NCBI GenBank assembly: GCA_014218235.1 | Contig: CM024755.1 | Coordinates: 158,093,941-158,157,940 of the forward strand | Direction of reading: 5' to 3' | DNA: 64,000 nt | Source: Colocasia esculenta | Taxonomy: Eukaryota > Streptophyta > Magnoliopsida > Alismatales > Araceae | Shown: in pieces, positions 41,610 to 52,711 of the stretch | Layout: the number at the start of each line of letters is the position of its first letter | Numbering within the stretch: the stretch's first letter is position 1 | The notes under the pieces: model-generated | Databases searched by the model: none | The model's input: only the letters and a program-made list of their open reading frames with translations | Told to the model about the DNA's origin: nothing | Translations under genes and position numbers: made by a program

Positions 41610-43860
41610 TGTAACATCGCGCTTTTTTCGGATCCTCGTGGATCCTGTGTTTAGTGGTTGTGATGGCTATCGTAAGGCCAATGTGGTTTGTGTGTGGTAC
41701 GTGTGCGTGTTTTAGGGGCTTATTGGGCTGATAGTCTGGGCTTGCAGCACCTCAGGGTTCTCTGTCTGTGATCGCGACAGCAGGGGATGTCGCGTTCTGA
41801 AGGCGACACTCTTGCCCGTCGCGTTCTTGTTGCCGCTTTGTGGCATTGATCATATGCATGTGCACCACGTGTAGCGTCGCAGAGTGGTAGGCAGGAAGGC
41901 GACGCCTAGGTCCGTCGCGATCAGGTCGCGACGCGACGATACGTCGCATTCCCAACCACTGGGTGTTTTTAAGAAACCTCAGCCAGACAGAACTGAACCG
42001 AGTTCTGCTCGGCCAGGGAAAGGGGAGCTGCGGCGATTCTTGCGGGAATTTGTGATTTTGGCGTGATCGTGCCGTGGGAAGCTCACGTGGAGTGAGAGAA
42101 ACACCGGGGGAGCGTCGTATCGCGTGTTCTTCGCGAGGTAGGGTGACTCCTCCCATTTCCGGGGCGAGAATTGCGTGGAATGCAGGGTTCGATCAGTTTA
42201 ATGCTTTCTACACAATAGATATCATGCCTAGGAATCCATTAAGGCATGAAAAACACTAATTAAGGGTGGTTTGCTTGGTATGGGTTGGTAATCCGTGGAG
42301 GGGATCCCGGATTAGGGTTTCCGTCTGCTAAGGCGACGGAACCCCCTGTCGCGATCAGGTGGCGATGGGTTGACCCGTCACGTTCACGTTGTGAACGCGA
42401 CCTGTTTGTATGTCGCGTTAATGTGTTGAAGGCGACCTATCGGGCTGTCGCTATCTGAAGGTGACGTAGGACCCTTTCGCGACTTCAGCCGAGAGGTCTA
42501 TGCATGCATGGTTCATGTGATTGGATTATCCGAATATCGTTATGTGTCGTGTTTACCGATAACGAGCGGTGCATTGGCACTTGTGGCACTCTGAGAGTGC
42601 ATGGTTCTTGAAGCTAGCACTTCGGTTGTGTAGCTAGCTGGTTCTTTGCGTAGTTGCATGGTGTTCACGCAAGCAGTGTTGTGTTCACATGTTGTGGACA
42701 GTTGTTACTTGAGGTTTACGTGATGTTTCACATTGTTTGTGTGTGACGTGCACGTGGTTCTGTGTGCGTGGCAAGTAGTACGATGGCTACCGTGGTTACC
42801 TCTCCAGTTGGGGTGCCCCAGGTTCTCTGGAGCCAGCTGTTAGTCGGGCTTGTCCCGGTACTTGTGTTGTACCATTGAGGTATGTGTCGTCTGTACTGGA
42901 CACCCTCACTCCTTTATTGAGTTGTACGTCTGGCTGAGGGAAAGACGACAGTGGGATAGTGCTCTTGAGTTGTTTTTTTAGTCACTTGTAGCGCGCTCTT
43001 AGCTGGGGGTACGGACACTAGTAGTCGACACTGGTCCCCGATTAGTCCTTTTCCAGTGCCTCACTCTAGAGTGCTCCGGCCAGAGACCCTAGAGGTGCCA
43101 GGCATGGGCCTGCAGTTGTGTGTCCACATGAGTGGTGTTTAGTTGGTCTCCACAGTTGTTTGGCTTTTCCACGTGGAGCGGCAGCTGTACCTTTCGTTCG
43201 TGGCTGCGAGACTGAGAGGTAGACCTATGTTTGTTTGTCCGAGTCTGTTACTGGTGTCACGAACCAGTCTACGTGGCTCGAGTGTGGCGGTCCCTACTTT
43301 ATCTCGTACACGTGATTGAGTTTTACCGTTTATTTAATTACTTTGTTTAATATAGTCGGCAAGTGATAAGTATGTTTATTGCTTTAATAATCTGCGTGGT
43401 TGTGTTATAAATTGTTAGTATAGTTTACTGCTTCTGTACTTGTATATGGTTTGCTCGAGTTGGGGAGTTCCCTACTGAGCCAGTGACTATGAGGCTCACC
43501 CCTACTCCCCACAGGCGAAGGTGAAGAGGAAGTTTTCGCACCGTCTTCCAGTTCGGGGCCGCGTCGCAGCGGTGTTTGGCCTGCGCCTCCAGTAGTGTAT
43601 TTCTTTTCCTCAGTTGTACTAGTTTACCTCGGGGTATACTCCAGGCTCCTGTATCTCTTGTACTTTTGTTGAAATGGCTATGTAAATCTTGTACATTATA
43701 TATGAATTGGTGAATCATATATGTGATCAAGTGTGTTCCTTTCTATTTTTCACGGACTCGTGTATGGTATCCCTTGCGAGGCTACGGCCCGTTCGCGGGA
43801 GGCGAACGCGGATCTAGTTCGTTAATGGTTTAACGGGCTAGAGCGAGGTGTTCCATCACA
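41610..43860 (+). repeat. Tekay-2 3' LTR
   Basis: 2251 bp, TGTAACATCGCGC to TTCCATCACA. It is preceded by TTTCGAGGTCGAATTTC, a remnant of the FEDEIF-like coding end plus a degraded polypurine tract. Contents: a CGCGAC/GTCGCG tract (41765-42480), a hairpin CGGGCTTGTCCCG and TGTTGTACCA block (42843-42875), and an ACAG-GCGAAGGTGAAGAGG block near 43515. It is followed directly by gag of element F, so F is the target. The last 633 bp recur at 50423-51058. Confidence 0.88.
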
Positions 43861-44838
43861 CGAACTACTCTAACTCACGTACAACCTGATAAGCATGCTC
43901 AATGGTCATGACGTGCTGTCAGAACAACTCATGTTGGTATATAGGGCGATGGTCCTTCCGAAAGCGGGACAGGGTTACCGCGCTTTCCTCGCGGGCTCCA
44001 CACCCATCAGTACTCATCAAATTGGGCAATATACTCGGTAATAGAATGAGTACCCTGAAAGATGTTTTGCCAACGATCAATGAGATGCTGTCGAAAGGAC
44101 GCAGGAAGGTACTTCTCACGAAGTTTAATTTTCATTTCTTCCCACGATTCAATGGGATCTGCTCTCTCTACTCAAGGAGGGTCTCGACATTCATCCAATA
44201 AGTCTGAGCTTGACTAGTTAATTTCATCATGGCGAAATGAGCTCGGCGAGCATCAGACATACCCATCCAATCAAATAGCGGTTCGAGTAATGCTATCTCT
44301 CGGCACTGCCGGGAGCATAGCCTACGTGGAGCGGCCGCGCCCCTCCACCCGCGCGCTGCGTGGAGGGGGCGGCCCCATTGCATTAAATGCTCCGTTTTTT
44401 TTTTTTTACAATTTGTGCACTAACAATGCACACAAATGATCTATTTGTGTGCACAAATAACATATTAGTGCACACAAATTGTAAAAAAAAACCAGAGCAT
44501 TAATGCACGTGGGCCGCCCCCCTCCACGCGGCGCGCGGGTGGAGGGGCGCGGCCGCTCCACGTAGCTATGCTCCCGCAGTGCCGGGAGCATAGCATTTCT
44601 CATAGCGGTTCATGCTCGCTTCCCAATCAAGGTAGACTTTTGGATCCAAAGATCCATCAAATGTGGGAGCATCGACATGAACAACTCTATGATCATCTTG
44701 ATCCCCGTGGAAAGGTTGGGGTCTCCAACCTTCCTCAAAATCTCCCGACCATCCCGATATCTCGGGTATCAGTGATACCTTTGATCAAAACGGGATCACC
44801 ATGCTCATCCCGTTCTCTCGGGTATCCATACCTCGGGG
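43861..44838 (-). pseudogene. Element F gag, copy A (with MITE)
   Basis: Minus-strand gag of a gypsy element: IEHAYQVVRELE at the Tekay-2 junction, then upstream VTLSRFRK and IFQGTHSITEYIAKF-type text, SQAQTYWMNVETLLE and FDWMGMSDARRAHFAMMKL, then LDPKVYLDWEASMNRY on the far side of the MITE. It has many one-base deletions relative to copy B (51059-52059). It ends abruptly at 44838 where copia-3 starts. Confidence 0.85.
44285..44601. mobile_element. Palindromic Mutator-type MITE, copy A
   Basis: 317 bp, flanked by the 10-bp direct repeat ATAGCGGTTC (44275-44284 and 44602-44611). The element is an almost complete palindrome: GC-rich arms (GAGTAATGCTAT..., GGAGCGGCCGCGCCCCTCC) meet in an AT-rich core with TTTGTGTGCAC inverted pairs and poly-T/poly-A. 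A 9-10-bp TSD with long TIRs fits a Mutator-like MITE. No coding capacity. Confidence 0.85.
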
Positions 44839-45130
44839 TGTTGCCTACTAGCTAGCCAGAGGGGGGGGGGGGTGAATGGGTTATTAAAAATTTGATCTTC
44901 GATTAAATCTGTTCACTAAAGGATTGCACAACAACTTAAATGAAGGTTAGAGTTAGAGGAAATGAGATAGCAATCACACAAAATGCAACCACAAGACAGA
45001 AGGATTTTTATCCTAGTTCGGAACTCCTTTCCACAGAGACCTACGTCCAGTCCCTGAGCAATACCTCAGGATTTCACTAATCAAGGGTACAGTCCCCCTT
45101 AAGGACACAACACACACCCAGCTCAGCTGG

Positions 45131-45250
45131 TCTTCCTTCACACCTGAAGGGAACAACACCCTGGATACCACTAGGTCTTCCTTCACACCAGAAGGGAACA
45201 ACACCCTGGATACCACCAGGTCTTCCTTCACACCAGAAGGGAACAACACC
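45131..45250. repeat. 45-bp tandem repeat in copia-3 LTR
   Basis: Two full units and one partial of GTCTTCCTTCACACC plus GAAGGGAACAACACC plus CTGGATACCACCAG. Open frames through it are repeat artefacts. Confidence 0.85.
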
Positions 45251-45959
45251 AGGAGAGGTTTGAAGGACAAGCCCTAGATCAACCTGCAACAAGCAATGAT
45301 CTGAAGGACCTAGCACTGAGAGCAAAGAATCTAAATCTAGGCTCACTCTCAAACTACACACAGCTCCTCTTCAAAGATCTTTTCACTAGCTAGAGAGCAA
45401 AAGAGGAAAGCTAAGGGGAATGAAGTTTTCTGCTCAAACTTTCTTCAGAAGAATTTGAATATTTCTTGAACGTTATTGATCTTCTATTCTCTGACTTGTA
45501 TATATATCTTCAATTTGAAATATAGACGTTAAGGAGTTCGTTGTCTCTCTTTTGAGTAGTCGTTAGACTGAATGACATCTGGAGTCTTGGAAGCTTCCTG
45601 TCACAGTCTTTTGATCACTTGAGCACGCAAAGAGATGAGATCTTTCAAAGATATCCGATGGCTTCTATTTGTTTAACGTGTACCATGAAGCTAGTTCAGA
45701 GGTCTGCACAGATGTCAATCTTAAATAGCAGACAGATAGGCTATCTCTGATGTCAGTCAACGTCAGTGGCAATAGTCAAGAAATAGTAATGCCAAATAGC
45801 TTAAGTCTAAAGGACGTTATCAGAGTAGGCACGATAAAGGATGATATGGTCTGCATGCATGCAAGATATGTTCAGATCTCATAAATGCAAAAGCGTAAGA
45901 GAGATATCTACGTGGACTTTGACTGGTCAATGCTTTAAGATGAATAAGATATCAAGATA

Positions 45960-46760
45960 TGAAATCGATAACTGAATGACTTATGAAATCGTTATGAGTC
46001 ATAGCAAATCGTTATGAACACTTATCAAGTCGTTATGAACTCTAAAGAAATCGTTGCGCAAAGCAAATCGTTGTGAACACTTATCAAGACGTTACGAGTT
46101 TCAAAGAAATCGTTACGAGAGCTAAAGAAATCGTTACGGCTACCAAGTCGTTACGAGTTTCAAAGAAATCGTTACGAGAACTAAAGAAATCGTTACGGCT
46201 ACCAAGTCGTTACGAGTTTCAAAGAAATCGTTACGAGAACTAAAGAAATCGTTACGGCTACCAAGTCATTACGAGTTTCAAAGAAATCGTTACGAGAACT
46301 AAAGAAATCGTTACAGCTACCAGTCGTTATGAGTTTCAAGGAATCGTTACGAGAGCTAAAGAAATCGTTACGGCTACAAGTCGTTACGAGTTTCAAAGAA
46401 ATCGTTATGAAACTAAAGAAATCGTTACGGCTACCAAGTCGTTACGAGTTTCAAAGAAATCGTTACGAGAACTAAAGAAATCGTTATGGCTACCAAGTCG
46501 TCGAGTTTCAAAGAAATCGTTACGAGAACTTACGAATCGTTACGGCTAGAAAGTCGTTGTGAGTTCTAAAGAAATCGTTACGAGAACTTACGAAATCGTT
46601 ACGACTAGAAAGTCAATGTGAGTTCTAAAGAAATCGTTACGAGAACTTGCGAAATCGTTACGACTAGAAAGTCGTTGTGAGTTCTAAAGAAATCGTTACG
46701 AGAACTTACGAATCGTTGCGACATCTTTAAGAAATCGTTGTGGTATCGATTTGATTGAAT
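45960..46760. repeat. 59-bp ATCGTTACG tandem array in copia-3 LTR
   Basis: About a dozen units of 59 bp, each with three AATCGTTACG-like cores (GAAATCGTTACGAG, GAAATCGTTACGGC, AAGTCGTTACGAG) separated by CTAAA, TACCA and TTTCAAA. The edges degrade to unit variants with GTGAGTTC. It lies in U3 upstream of the polypurine side of the LTR, on the minus strand. Confidence 0.9.
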
Positions 46761-46978
46761 CTTTTCGGTCAGAAGGAAATCGTTCTGCTTATCAATAGAA
46801 GTCGATACAAAGACTTGGACAAAGCATGAAATGAGACTTACCTGATTGTCTTGAACTTTCATTTTTCTTTTATTTCCTGTTCTCAACGGTCAAGTCATTC
46901 ATTAGTACTATTTGTTAATCATCAAAATTAATGTATATAAATAAGTGAAGTAATTTATATGGGAAAGTTTGGTCATCA

Positions 46979-46993
46979 ATCTCCCCCTTTTTG
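46979..46993 (-). other. Copia-3 polypurine tract
   Basis: Minus strand AAAAAGGGGGAGAT immediately before the LTR start TGATGACC. A second AAAAGGGGGAG lies at about 47057-47068. Confidence 0.82.
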
Positions 46994-47199
46994 ATGATGA
47001 CAAAATATACTAAACATTATACAACAAAAACATATTTTTCAGAATAGTGAGTTTTTCTCCCCCTTTTGTCAATAAGAAAAAAGATAGTCTATGAGACAAA
47101 GAAGAGAGAAATCATTGTATTAAGTGGGAGGAAGATAGTACATAGGAGACAACAAAGGCATGCTGTGAGATGACAGCCCATGCCTGATCTCAAGGTCTT

Positions 47200-50100
47200 C
47201 AAAAGTCTGTTGGAAAACCCCAGAAGCAACTGAAAAATTAGGACCCATGGATGGAATGGCCCTTTGAATGTAAGTTGCCGTTGCTTTTCAAGAATTCTTC
47301 ATACTGATGAGGGTCTAAGATAAATCTGAAGTAGTGCTCTTCCAAAGCTGACACGATGGAGAAATCTATCCAGAGAGATTGGATAGAAAATCTTCTGATC
47401 AAGCAGATCCTGCTTCAAAGCATAGAAGGTTGAATATCTGGTTGCCCACTGAACATAGATCTCTTGAATTGGGTTTATGGAGTTGAGATCCATGAAGGCT
47501 TCGGCTGAAAGAATGGCTTAGCTTGACGAACCAAGGAACTGTTGATTGCCTGTAATTGAAGATAGGGTTCCTTGTAGAGAGTTTCCCATATGGTGGGAGT
47601 AAGCCTCTCACATTCAAAAATGAGTGGAGCCAAGGTTTGGGAAGAGATGCGGCCAGAGTGATATTCTCTGAAAATGAACCGCAAGAAGGAGGGTAATCTG
47701 CCCAACTTGGCTGACAAATGGCCCATCTGCTAGCAAACATATCCAGTGCATGGGATCCAGCATCTGAGTAAACACTAAAGAGTGTAGCTTTGGCAGAAGA
47801 ACTGGAGAGTCAACTTGGAGATTGGCAAAGTCCACTGTGAGGGGAAGATTTACTGGACGTTCTGATCTCAACATTACTAAGGCTGAATGAAATGATAGAA
47901 ACTGCACTTCAGGCAGCTTATTCAAATAGCAAAATCACTGTACAGCTGAAAGTTCTTTGCCATTCTGATCTCTTTCAAGATGAAGGGTCCCCATGAGTTT
48001 TTATGCTGAATAATGAACCACTCAGAAAGAGTGAGTGGGTGAGCTCAATGGGTAAGAGATTCGGCCCTGGCAGTCAAATATTGCTGAATTGAGCTTTGTT
48101 GCCCTTGACATTGGCCCACTGATCTTCAGTCTTGAACTCAGTGCCCTCAAATTTTGGATTTTTGAGGGTGGGACAGCTGGGTAAAAGGAGAACAATGTTT
48201 AGATGCTCAGAGAGGTTGAGGAAAGGAATACCATAGATGGTGGACAGGATGCACTTTTGAACATTATCCTTATAGAGGAATCTTCTTTAAGGCTCGAGGG
48301 TAAGAGAGTACCAAAGAGGAGGAAATAATGGTGAGGAGGGGATGCTGACATAGGATGATTGTTTCCTCTTTTTCTTGGCAGGACTGGGAGGATCAGTCCT
48401 GTGGATATGAGTGGTTGGAGAGAATGGTGATAAGGATATTTCTCTCAAAATCATCCGGCAGATTTGTGTCAAAGACACCAAGTAGTGAAGGTTTTTCCGG
48501 AATGATAGTGACAGAGGAAGGAGGAGTAGGAGGATAGAAAAGGTGTTTTGGGATTGAAGAAAGAAGGTGGTGAAGTGTTGGAACTGAATGATGATGGAGT
48601 TGAGGTGTGAGAAGGAGTAGGAGAGAAGGAGGGTTGAGATGAATGAGAGAGGAAGATGGTTGGTGCGAGGCACAGGGTGTTTTTCAGTTGGTGGTGCAGG
48701 AGGGGTTGTAGAAGGAGATGAAGGTGAAGAGAGGGTTGGAGTTTCAAGGGTAGAAGTGTCAGGGGCCTTAGTAACTGTCATGGGCTCTTTCCCTTTATCT
48801 TGACCTTCTCTGACAACTGAAGAGGGTCCTGATGACCCTGAAGCTGGCACTGGTGGCCCTGATGCTTGAGCTGATGGCCCTGCTGGCCGAGACTCTTGAA
48901 CAGGAGGCCCTGGTGCCGGGAACAGTAGCTGGTCTGCTCTGAGTAGCTGCAGGAGAAACTCACTTGGCCTAGAAAGAACTGCTAGCATCGACTTCATATC
49001 TGCCATTTCTTGTTGAACCATTTCATAGCATTTCTGACTGAGGATAGTTCAGAAGTAGTTGAAGCTTGGCTGGCAATAATCCTTGGACACTGGACTGCAC
49101 TGCTGACAGAATCTCTCCTGAGCCTTCAACACATCCAAACCGAATTCAGATTGACTTCCTGTGGCTCTGTCAGATTTTCTGTGAACTACCCTTTTGCTTT
49201 CCTTGAGGTGCTGTTTTTTCAATAGACTGCTCCCCCCGAGCAGGAGCTTCCTCTTCAACTTCTATTTGCTCCCCCTGAGCAGGAGCTTCCTCTTCAACTG
49301 GATCTACTAGAGCACTGGACGCTCCACAGGAATTGATTCTTCAATGTGGCCTTCTGCTACAGCATCTTCCATTTCAACTTCACCAGACTGAGAGTCCATT
49401 CACGTGGAGAGAGCTGATTCAACTAAATTCCTAAGAATTGAGCCAATTATGGAGGTAGGCGAATCACTGGCTTTTTCTGCCACTTCCTCCTCAACCACAG
49501 AAGCTGTAAGAGATTCTGGCTGAACTGTTGGTGCTACTGCCTGCCTGCTCTGCTACTGACTCTTCTGCTTGCTGCTGCTCTGCTGGTGACTCTTCGGCTT
49601 GCTGCTGCTCTGCTGGTGACTCTTCGGCTCGCTGCTGCTCTGCTGGTGCTACTGCCTGCTGCTCTGCTGGTGGTGTTAACTACTGCCGTTTCCTGAACAT
49701 CAGGAATTTCTACTCACCAATTATGGCTTCTCCCTCGGCCACAGAGGCCTTGTCATATCCCATTCTGCACTGAAAAACCACTCTTCTTTAAGTTCCTGGA
49801 CCTTAGACTGGCCCATCTTTTCTACAACTGCTCCAGATACATCCACTCCGAAATGCTTGAAAATCTTAGAGAGTAGATGAGCATATGGTAAGGAAACATT
49901 CAGTTTGCTCTTTGTTTCCCAGATTTGAGTACTGGCAAACTTCATTCTCTCATCATGACTTCGGCCAAGTTAATCTCCTTGTTCTGGATTACCCAGAACA
50001 TTATGTCCGAATCTGCCCTAGTACATGAAGAAAAGTAGCACTCCGAGGAACTATAATCTGGCAGACAATGAAATGAAGCAAATGATTGAAGGCTGACATC

Positions 50101-50419
50101 TGATTTATATCCAATTTCCATCCTTCAGCTTGAAACCAGGACCAATTATACCGAGACCTTTAGCCTCATCATTCACTGAGTAAACACCACTATGCCCAGA
50201 CGTCTTCACTCCAAACAAAGAATGCAATAACTCACGGTCTATCTTGATTTGAATACCCTTTACTGAGGAGACAAGGGACCGATCTGCCTCTGACTTCAAG
50301 CAAATGAAAATGCTTTCACCAGGTCTGGATAGCTTACCTCGGTGAAAGTAGCAACATCCATCCATTGCATCCTTCTCAAGGCTTCTACTAAACTCCCCAT
50401 GCCACTTTTTTTCAAGATT
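47200..50419 (-). pseudogene. Copia-3 extra 3' ORF (plant retroelement ORF after pol)
   Basis: SIRE/Maximus elements carry a further ORF between pol and 3' LTR, sometimes called env-like; I recognise this region as such. Upstream blocks: 50365-50105 (GCCYFHRGKLSRPGESIFIC, IDRELLHSLFGVKTSGHSGV, LGIIGPGFKLKDGNWI) and 49945-49721 (KSKLNVSLPYAHLLSKIFKH, FGVDVSGAVVEKMGQSKVQE), both like the putative plant transposon protein domain. Next come Glu/Gln-rich and Pro/Ser-rich repeats (49690-48290), then less conserved blocks to about 47280. No transmembrane or signal segment is convincing. Frames change repeatedly. It is truncated at 50419, so pol and the 5' part of the element are missing. Confidence 0.7.
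49555..49675. repeat. 30-bp repeat coding Gln/Glu in copia-3 ORF
   Basis: Four units of TGCTGCTGCTCTGCTGG plus TGACTCTTCGGCT. On the minus strand they read SPAEQQQAEE. A 45-bp near-duplicate (CCCC-GAGCAGGAGCTTCCTCTTC) lies at 49229-49306. Confidence 0.85.
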
Positions 50420-50422
50420 CTG

Positions 50423-51058
50423 TGTTTGTTTGTCCGAGTCTGTTACTAGTGTCGCGAACTAGTCTACGTGGCTCGAGTGTGGCGGTCCCTACTTTAGCTC
50501 ATACACGTGATTGAGTTTTGCGTTTATTTAATTACTTTGTTTAATATAGTCGGCAAGTGGTAAGTATGTTTATTGCTTTAATAATCTGCGTGGTTGTGTT
50601 ATAAATTGTTAGTATAGTTTACTGCTTCTGTACTTGTATATGGTTTACTCGAGTTGGGGGAGTTCCCTACTGAGCCAGTGATTAGTGAGGCTCACCCCTA
50701 CTCCCCACAGGCGAAGGTGAAGAGGAAGTTTTGTTACTGTCTTCCAGTATGGGGCCGCGTCGCAGCGGTGTTGGGCCTGCGCCTCCAGTAGTGTAGTTTC
50801 TTTTCTCAGTTGTACTAGTTTACCTCGGGGTATACCCAGGCTCCTGTATCTTCTTGTACTTTTGTTGAAATTTGGCTATGTAAATCTTGTACATTATATA
50901 TGAATTGGTGAATCATATATGTGATCAAGTGTGTTCCTTTCTATTTTTCATGGACTCGTGTATGGTATCCCTTGCGAGGCTACGGCCCGTTCGCGGGAGG
51001 CGAATGCAGATCTAGTTCGTTAATGGTTTAACGGGCTAGAGCGAGGTGTTCCGTCACA
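50423..51058 (+). repeat. Duplicated tail of the Tekay-2 LTR (copy B)
   Basis: 636 bp matching 43228-43860, the 3' end of the Tekay-2 LTR, beginning TGTTTGTTTGTCCGAG and ending TTCCGTCACA. It is again followed by F gag, so the duplication happened after Tekay-2 had inserted in F, or is an assembly duplication. Confidence 0.88.
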
Positions 51059-52589
51059 CGAACTACTCTAACTCACGTACAGCCTGATAAGCATGCTCAA
51101 TGGTCATGACGTGCTGTCAGAACAACTCATGTTGGTATATAGGGCGATGGCCCTTCCGAAAGCGGGACAGGGTTACTGCGCTTTCCTCGCGGGCTCCACA
51201 CCTCATCAGGTACTCATCAAATTTGGCAATATACTCGGTAATAGAATGAGTACCCTGAAAGATGTTTTGCCAACGATCAATGAGATGCTGTCGAAAGGAC
51301 GCAGGAAGGTACTTCTCACGAAGTTTAATTTTCATTTCTTCCCACGATTCAATGGGATCCTGCTCTCTCTACTCAAGGAGGGTCTCGACATTCATCCAAT
51401 AAGTCTGAGCTTGACTAGTTAATTTCATCATGGCGAAATGAGCTCGGCGAGCATCAGACATACCCATCCAATCAAAATAGCGGTTCGAGTAATGCTATGC
51501 TCCAGGCACTGCCGGGAGCATAGCCTACGTGGAGCGGCCGCGCCCCTCCACCCGAGCGCTGCGTGGAGGGGGGCGGCCCCATGTGCATTAAATGCTCTGT
51601 TTTTTTTTTTTTTTTTTTTACAATTTGTGTGCACTAACAATGCACACAAATGATCTATTTGTGTGCACAAATAACATAGTAGTGCACACAAATTGTAAAA
51701 AAAAAACCAGAGCATTTAATGCACGTGGGGACGCCCCCCTCCACGCGGCGCGCGGGTGGAGGGGCGCGGCCGCTCCACGTAGGCTATGCTCCCGGCAGTG
51801 CCGGGAGCATAGCATTTCTCATAGCGGTTCATGCTCGCTTCCCAATCAAGGTAGACTTTTGGATCCAAAGATCCATCAAATGTGGGAGCATCGACATGAA
51901 CAACTCTATGATCATCTTGATCCCCGTGGAAAGGTTGGGGTCTCCAACCTTCCTCAAAATCCTCCGACCATCCCGATATCTCGGGTATCGGTGATACCTT
52001 TGATCAAAACGGGGATCACCATGCTCATCCCGTTCTCTCGGGTATCTATACCTCCGGGGTTCGTACCCAAAATCATCCTGACCTCTAGGATATCGGTCTC
52101 TCTCCGGGTCATGCCTAGGATTCGCACGACTACCATGTTCAAATCGACCAACCTGATCCCTAGGTAAACGTGGAGGTCTCCGATCACCCTCCCACTCATG
52201 GTCATACTGCCTATCAAGCTCCTACGTGGGTGGGCAACGGGTCTGGGGATGTCTTCAACCTCGTCAAAAGACTCAAACCCAAGGTCATCTTCCGCCTCTG
52301 GGTGGGCAACAGCTCGGTCAACTCTAGGGGGATTTAAAGGGGCAGGTGGACGGGCTGTATCAGGAACTGCATTTGGAGGGAGTCCCTCTAATGCAGCTAG
52401 TCGACCTGCCATACCTTGGAAGGTACGGCCCGACTCGGTGAACCCACTTTCCATACGTTGCTCAATCTGATCCAGACGGAGCATAAGCTGATCAAGTCTC
52501 TGGGCGACATCAGGTGCCCCAGAGGCGTTCGCATGAGAACCAGACATTGTTGTTGAGATGTGATACTCAACGCCGCTACGGGTGGGCAT
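51059..52589 (-). pseudogene. Element F gag, copy B with N-terminus
   Basis: A longer and cleaner copy than 43861-44838. The N-terminus at 52589 reads MPTRSGVEYHISTTMSGSHA, then VAQRLDQLMLRLDQIEQRME (coiled coil), GMAGRLAALEGLPPNAV and FESFDEVEDIP. A frameshift near 52215 moves into an Arg/Asp/Tyr-rich segment (DPERDRYPRGQDDFGYEPRR). The gag core follows: LDPKVYLDWEASMNRY, [MITE 51487-51820], FDWMGMSDARRAHFAMMKL, EMKIKLREKYLPASFRQHLI, FQGTHSITEYIAKFDEYLMR. Gag would package RNA of element F. Pol of F lies on the far side of the Tekay-2 insertion and is not visible. Confidence 0.88.
51487..51820. mobile_element. Palindromic Mutator-type MITE, copy B
   Basis: 334 bp in the same gag codon as copy A, with the same TSD ATAGCGGTTC (51477-51486 and 51821-51830). 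Arms start GAGTAATGCTATGCTCC (left) and GAGAAATGCTATGCTCCC (right, reverse complement) and continue complementary for about 110 bp through CTACGTGGAGCGGCCGCG. Copy A and B descend from one insertion that was later duplicated. Confidence 0.9.
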
Positions 52590-52687
52590 GAACTAGAGGA
52601 CTCCCTATTGTAAGACTCAACAAAAGAACTTGATGCATGAGTTTAATGAACACAACAGACAAAAAGTAACAGTCCTAGACAACTTAA

Positions 52688-52707
52688 ACCATGGTGCTCT
52701 GATACCA
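52688..52707 (-). other. Element F primer binding site (Met-tRNA)
   Basis: Minus strand TGGTATCAGAGCACCATGG, four bases after the LTR end. It fixes orientation and 5' end of element F. Confidence 0.88.
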
Positions 52708-52711
52708 AAAT

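Larger units (their letters stand above)
44839..46978 (-). repeat. Copia-3 3' LTR
   Basis: 2140 bp, minus orientation: plus-strand left end TGTTGCCTACTAGC with a G run and GTGAATGGG (44862-44880), the SIRE-like LTR end signature; right end next to the polypurine tract. It includes a 45-bp tandem repeat (45131-45250) and a large ATCGTT array (45960-46760). CGGGG (44834-44838) would be half of a target duplication; the partner is not visible because the element is truncated on the right. Confidence 0.85.

Noticed and set aside
43425..43730. 101-residue minus-strand frame in the Tekay-2 LTR
   Set aside because: Entirely within an LTR, no motif, and broken in the duplicate copy near 50630-50930.
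47200..50419. Envelope protein in copia-3
   Set aside because: No signal peptide, fusion peptide or transmembrane helix could be recognised; called only as the extra 3' ORF.
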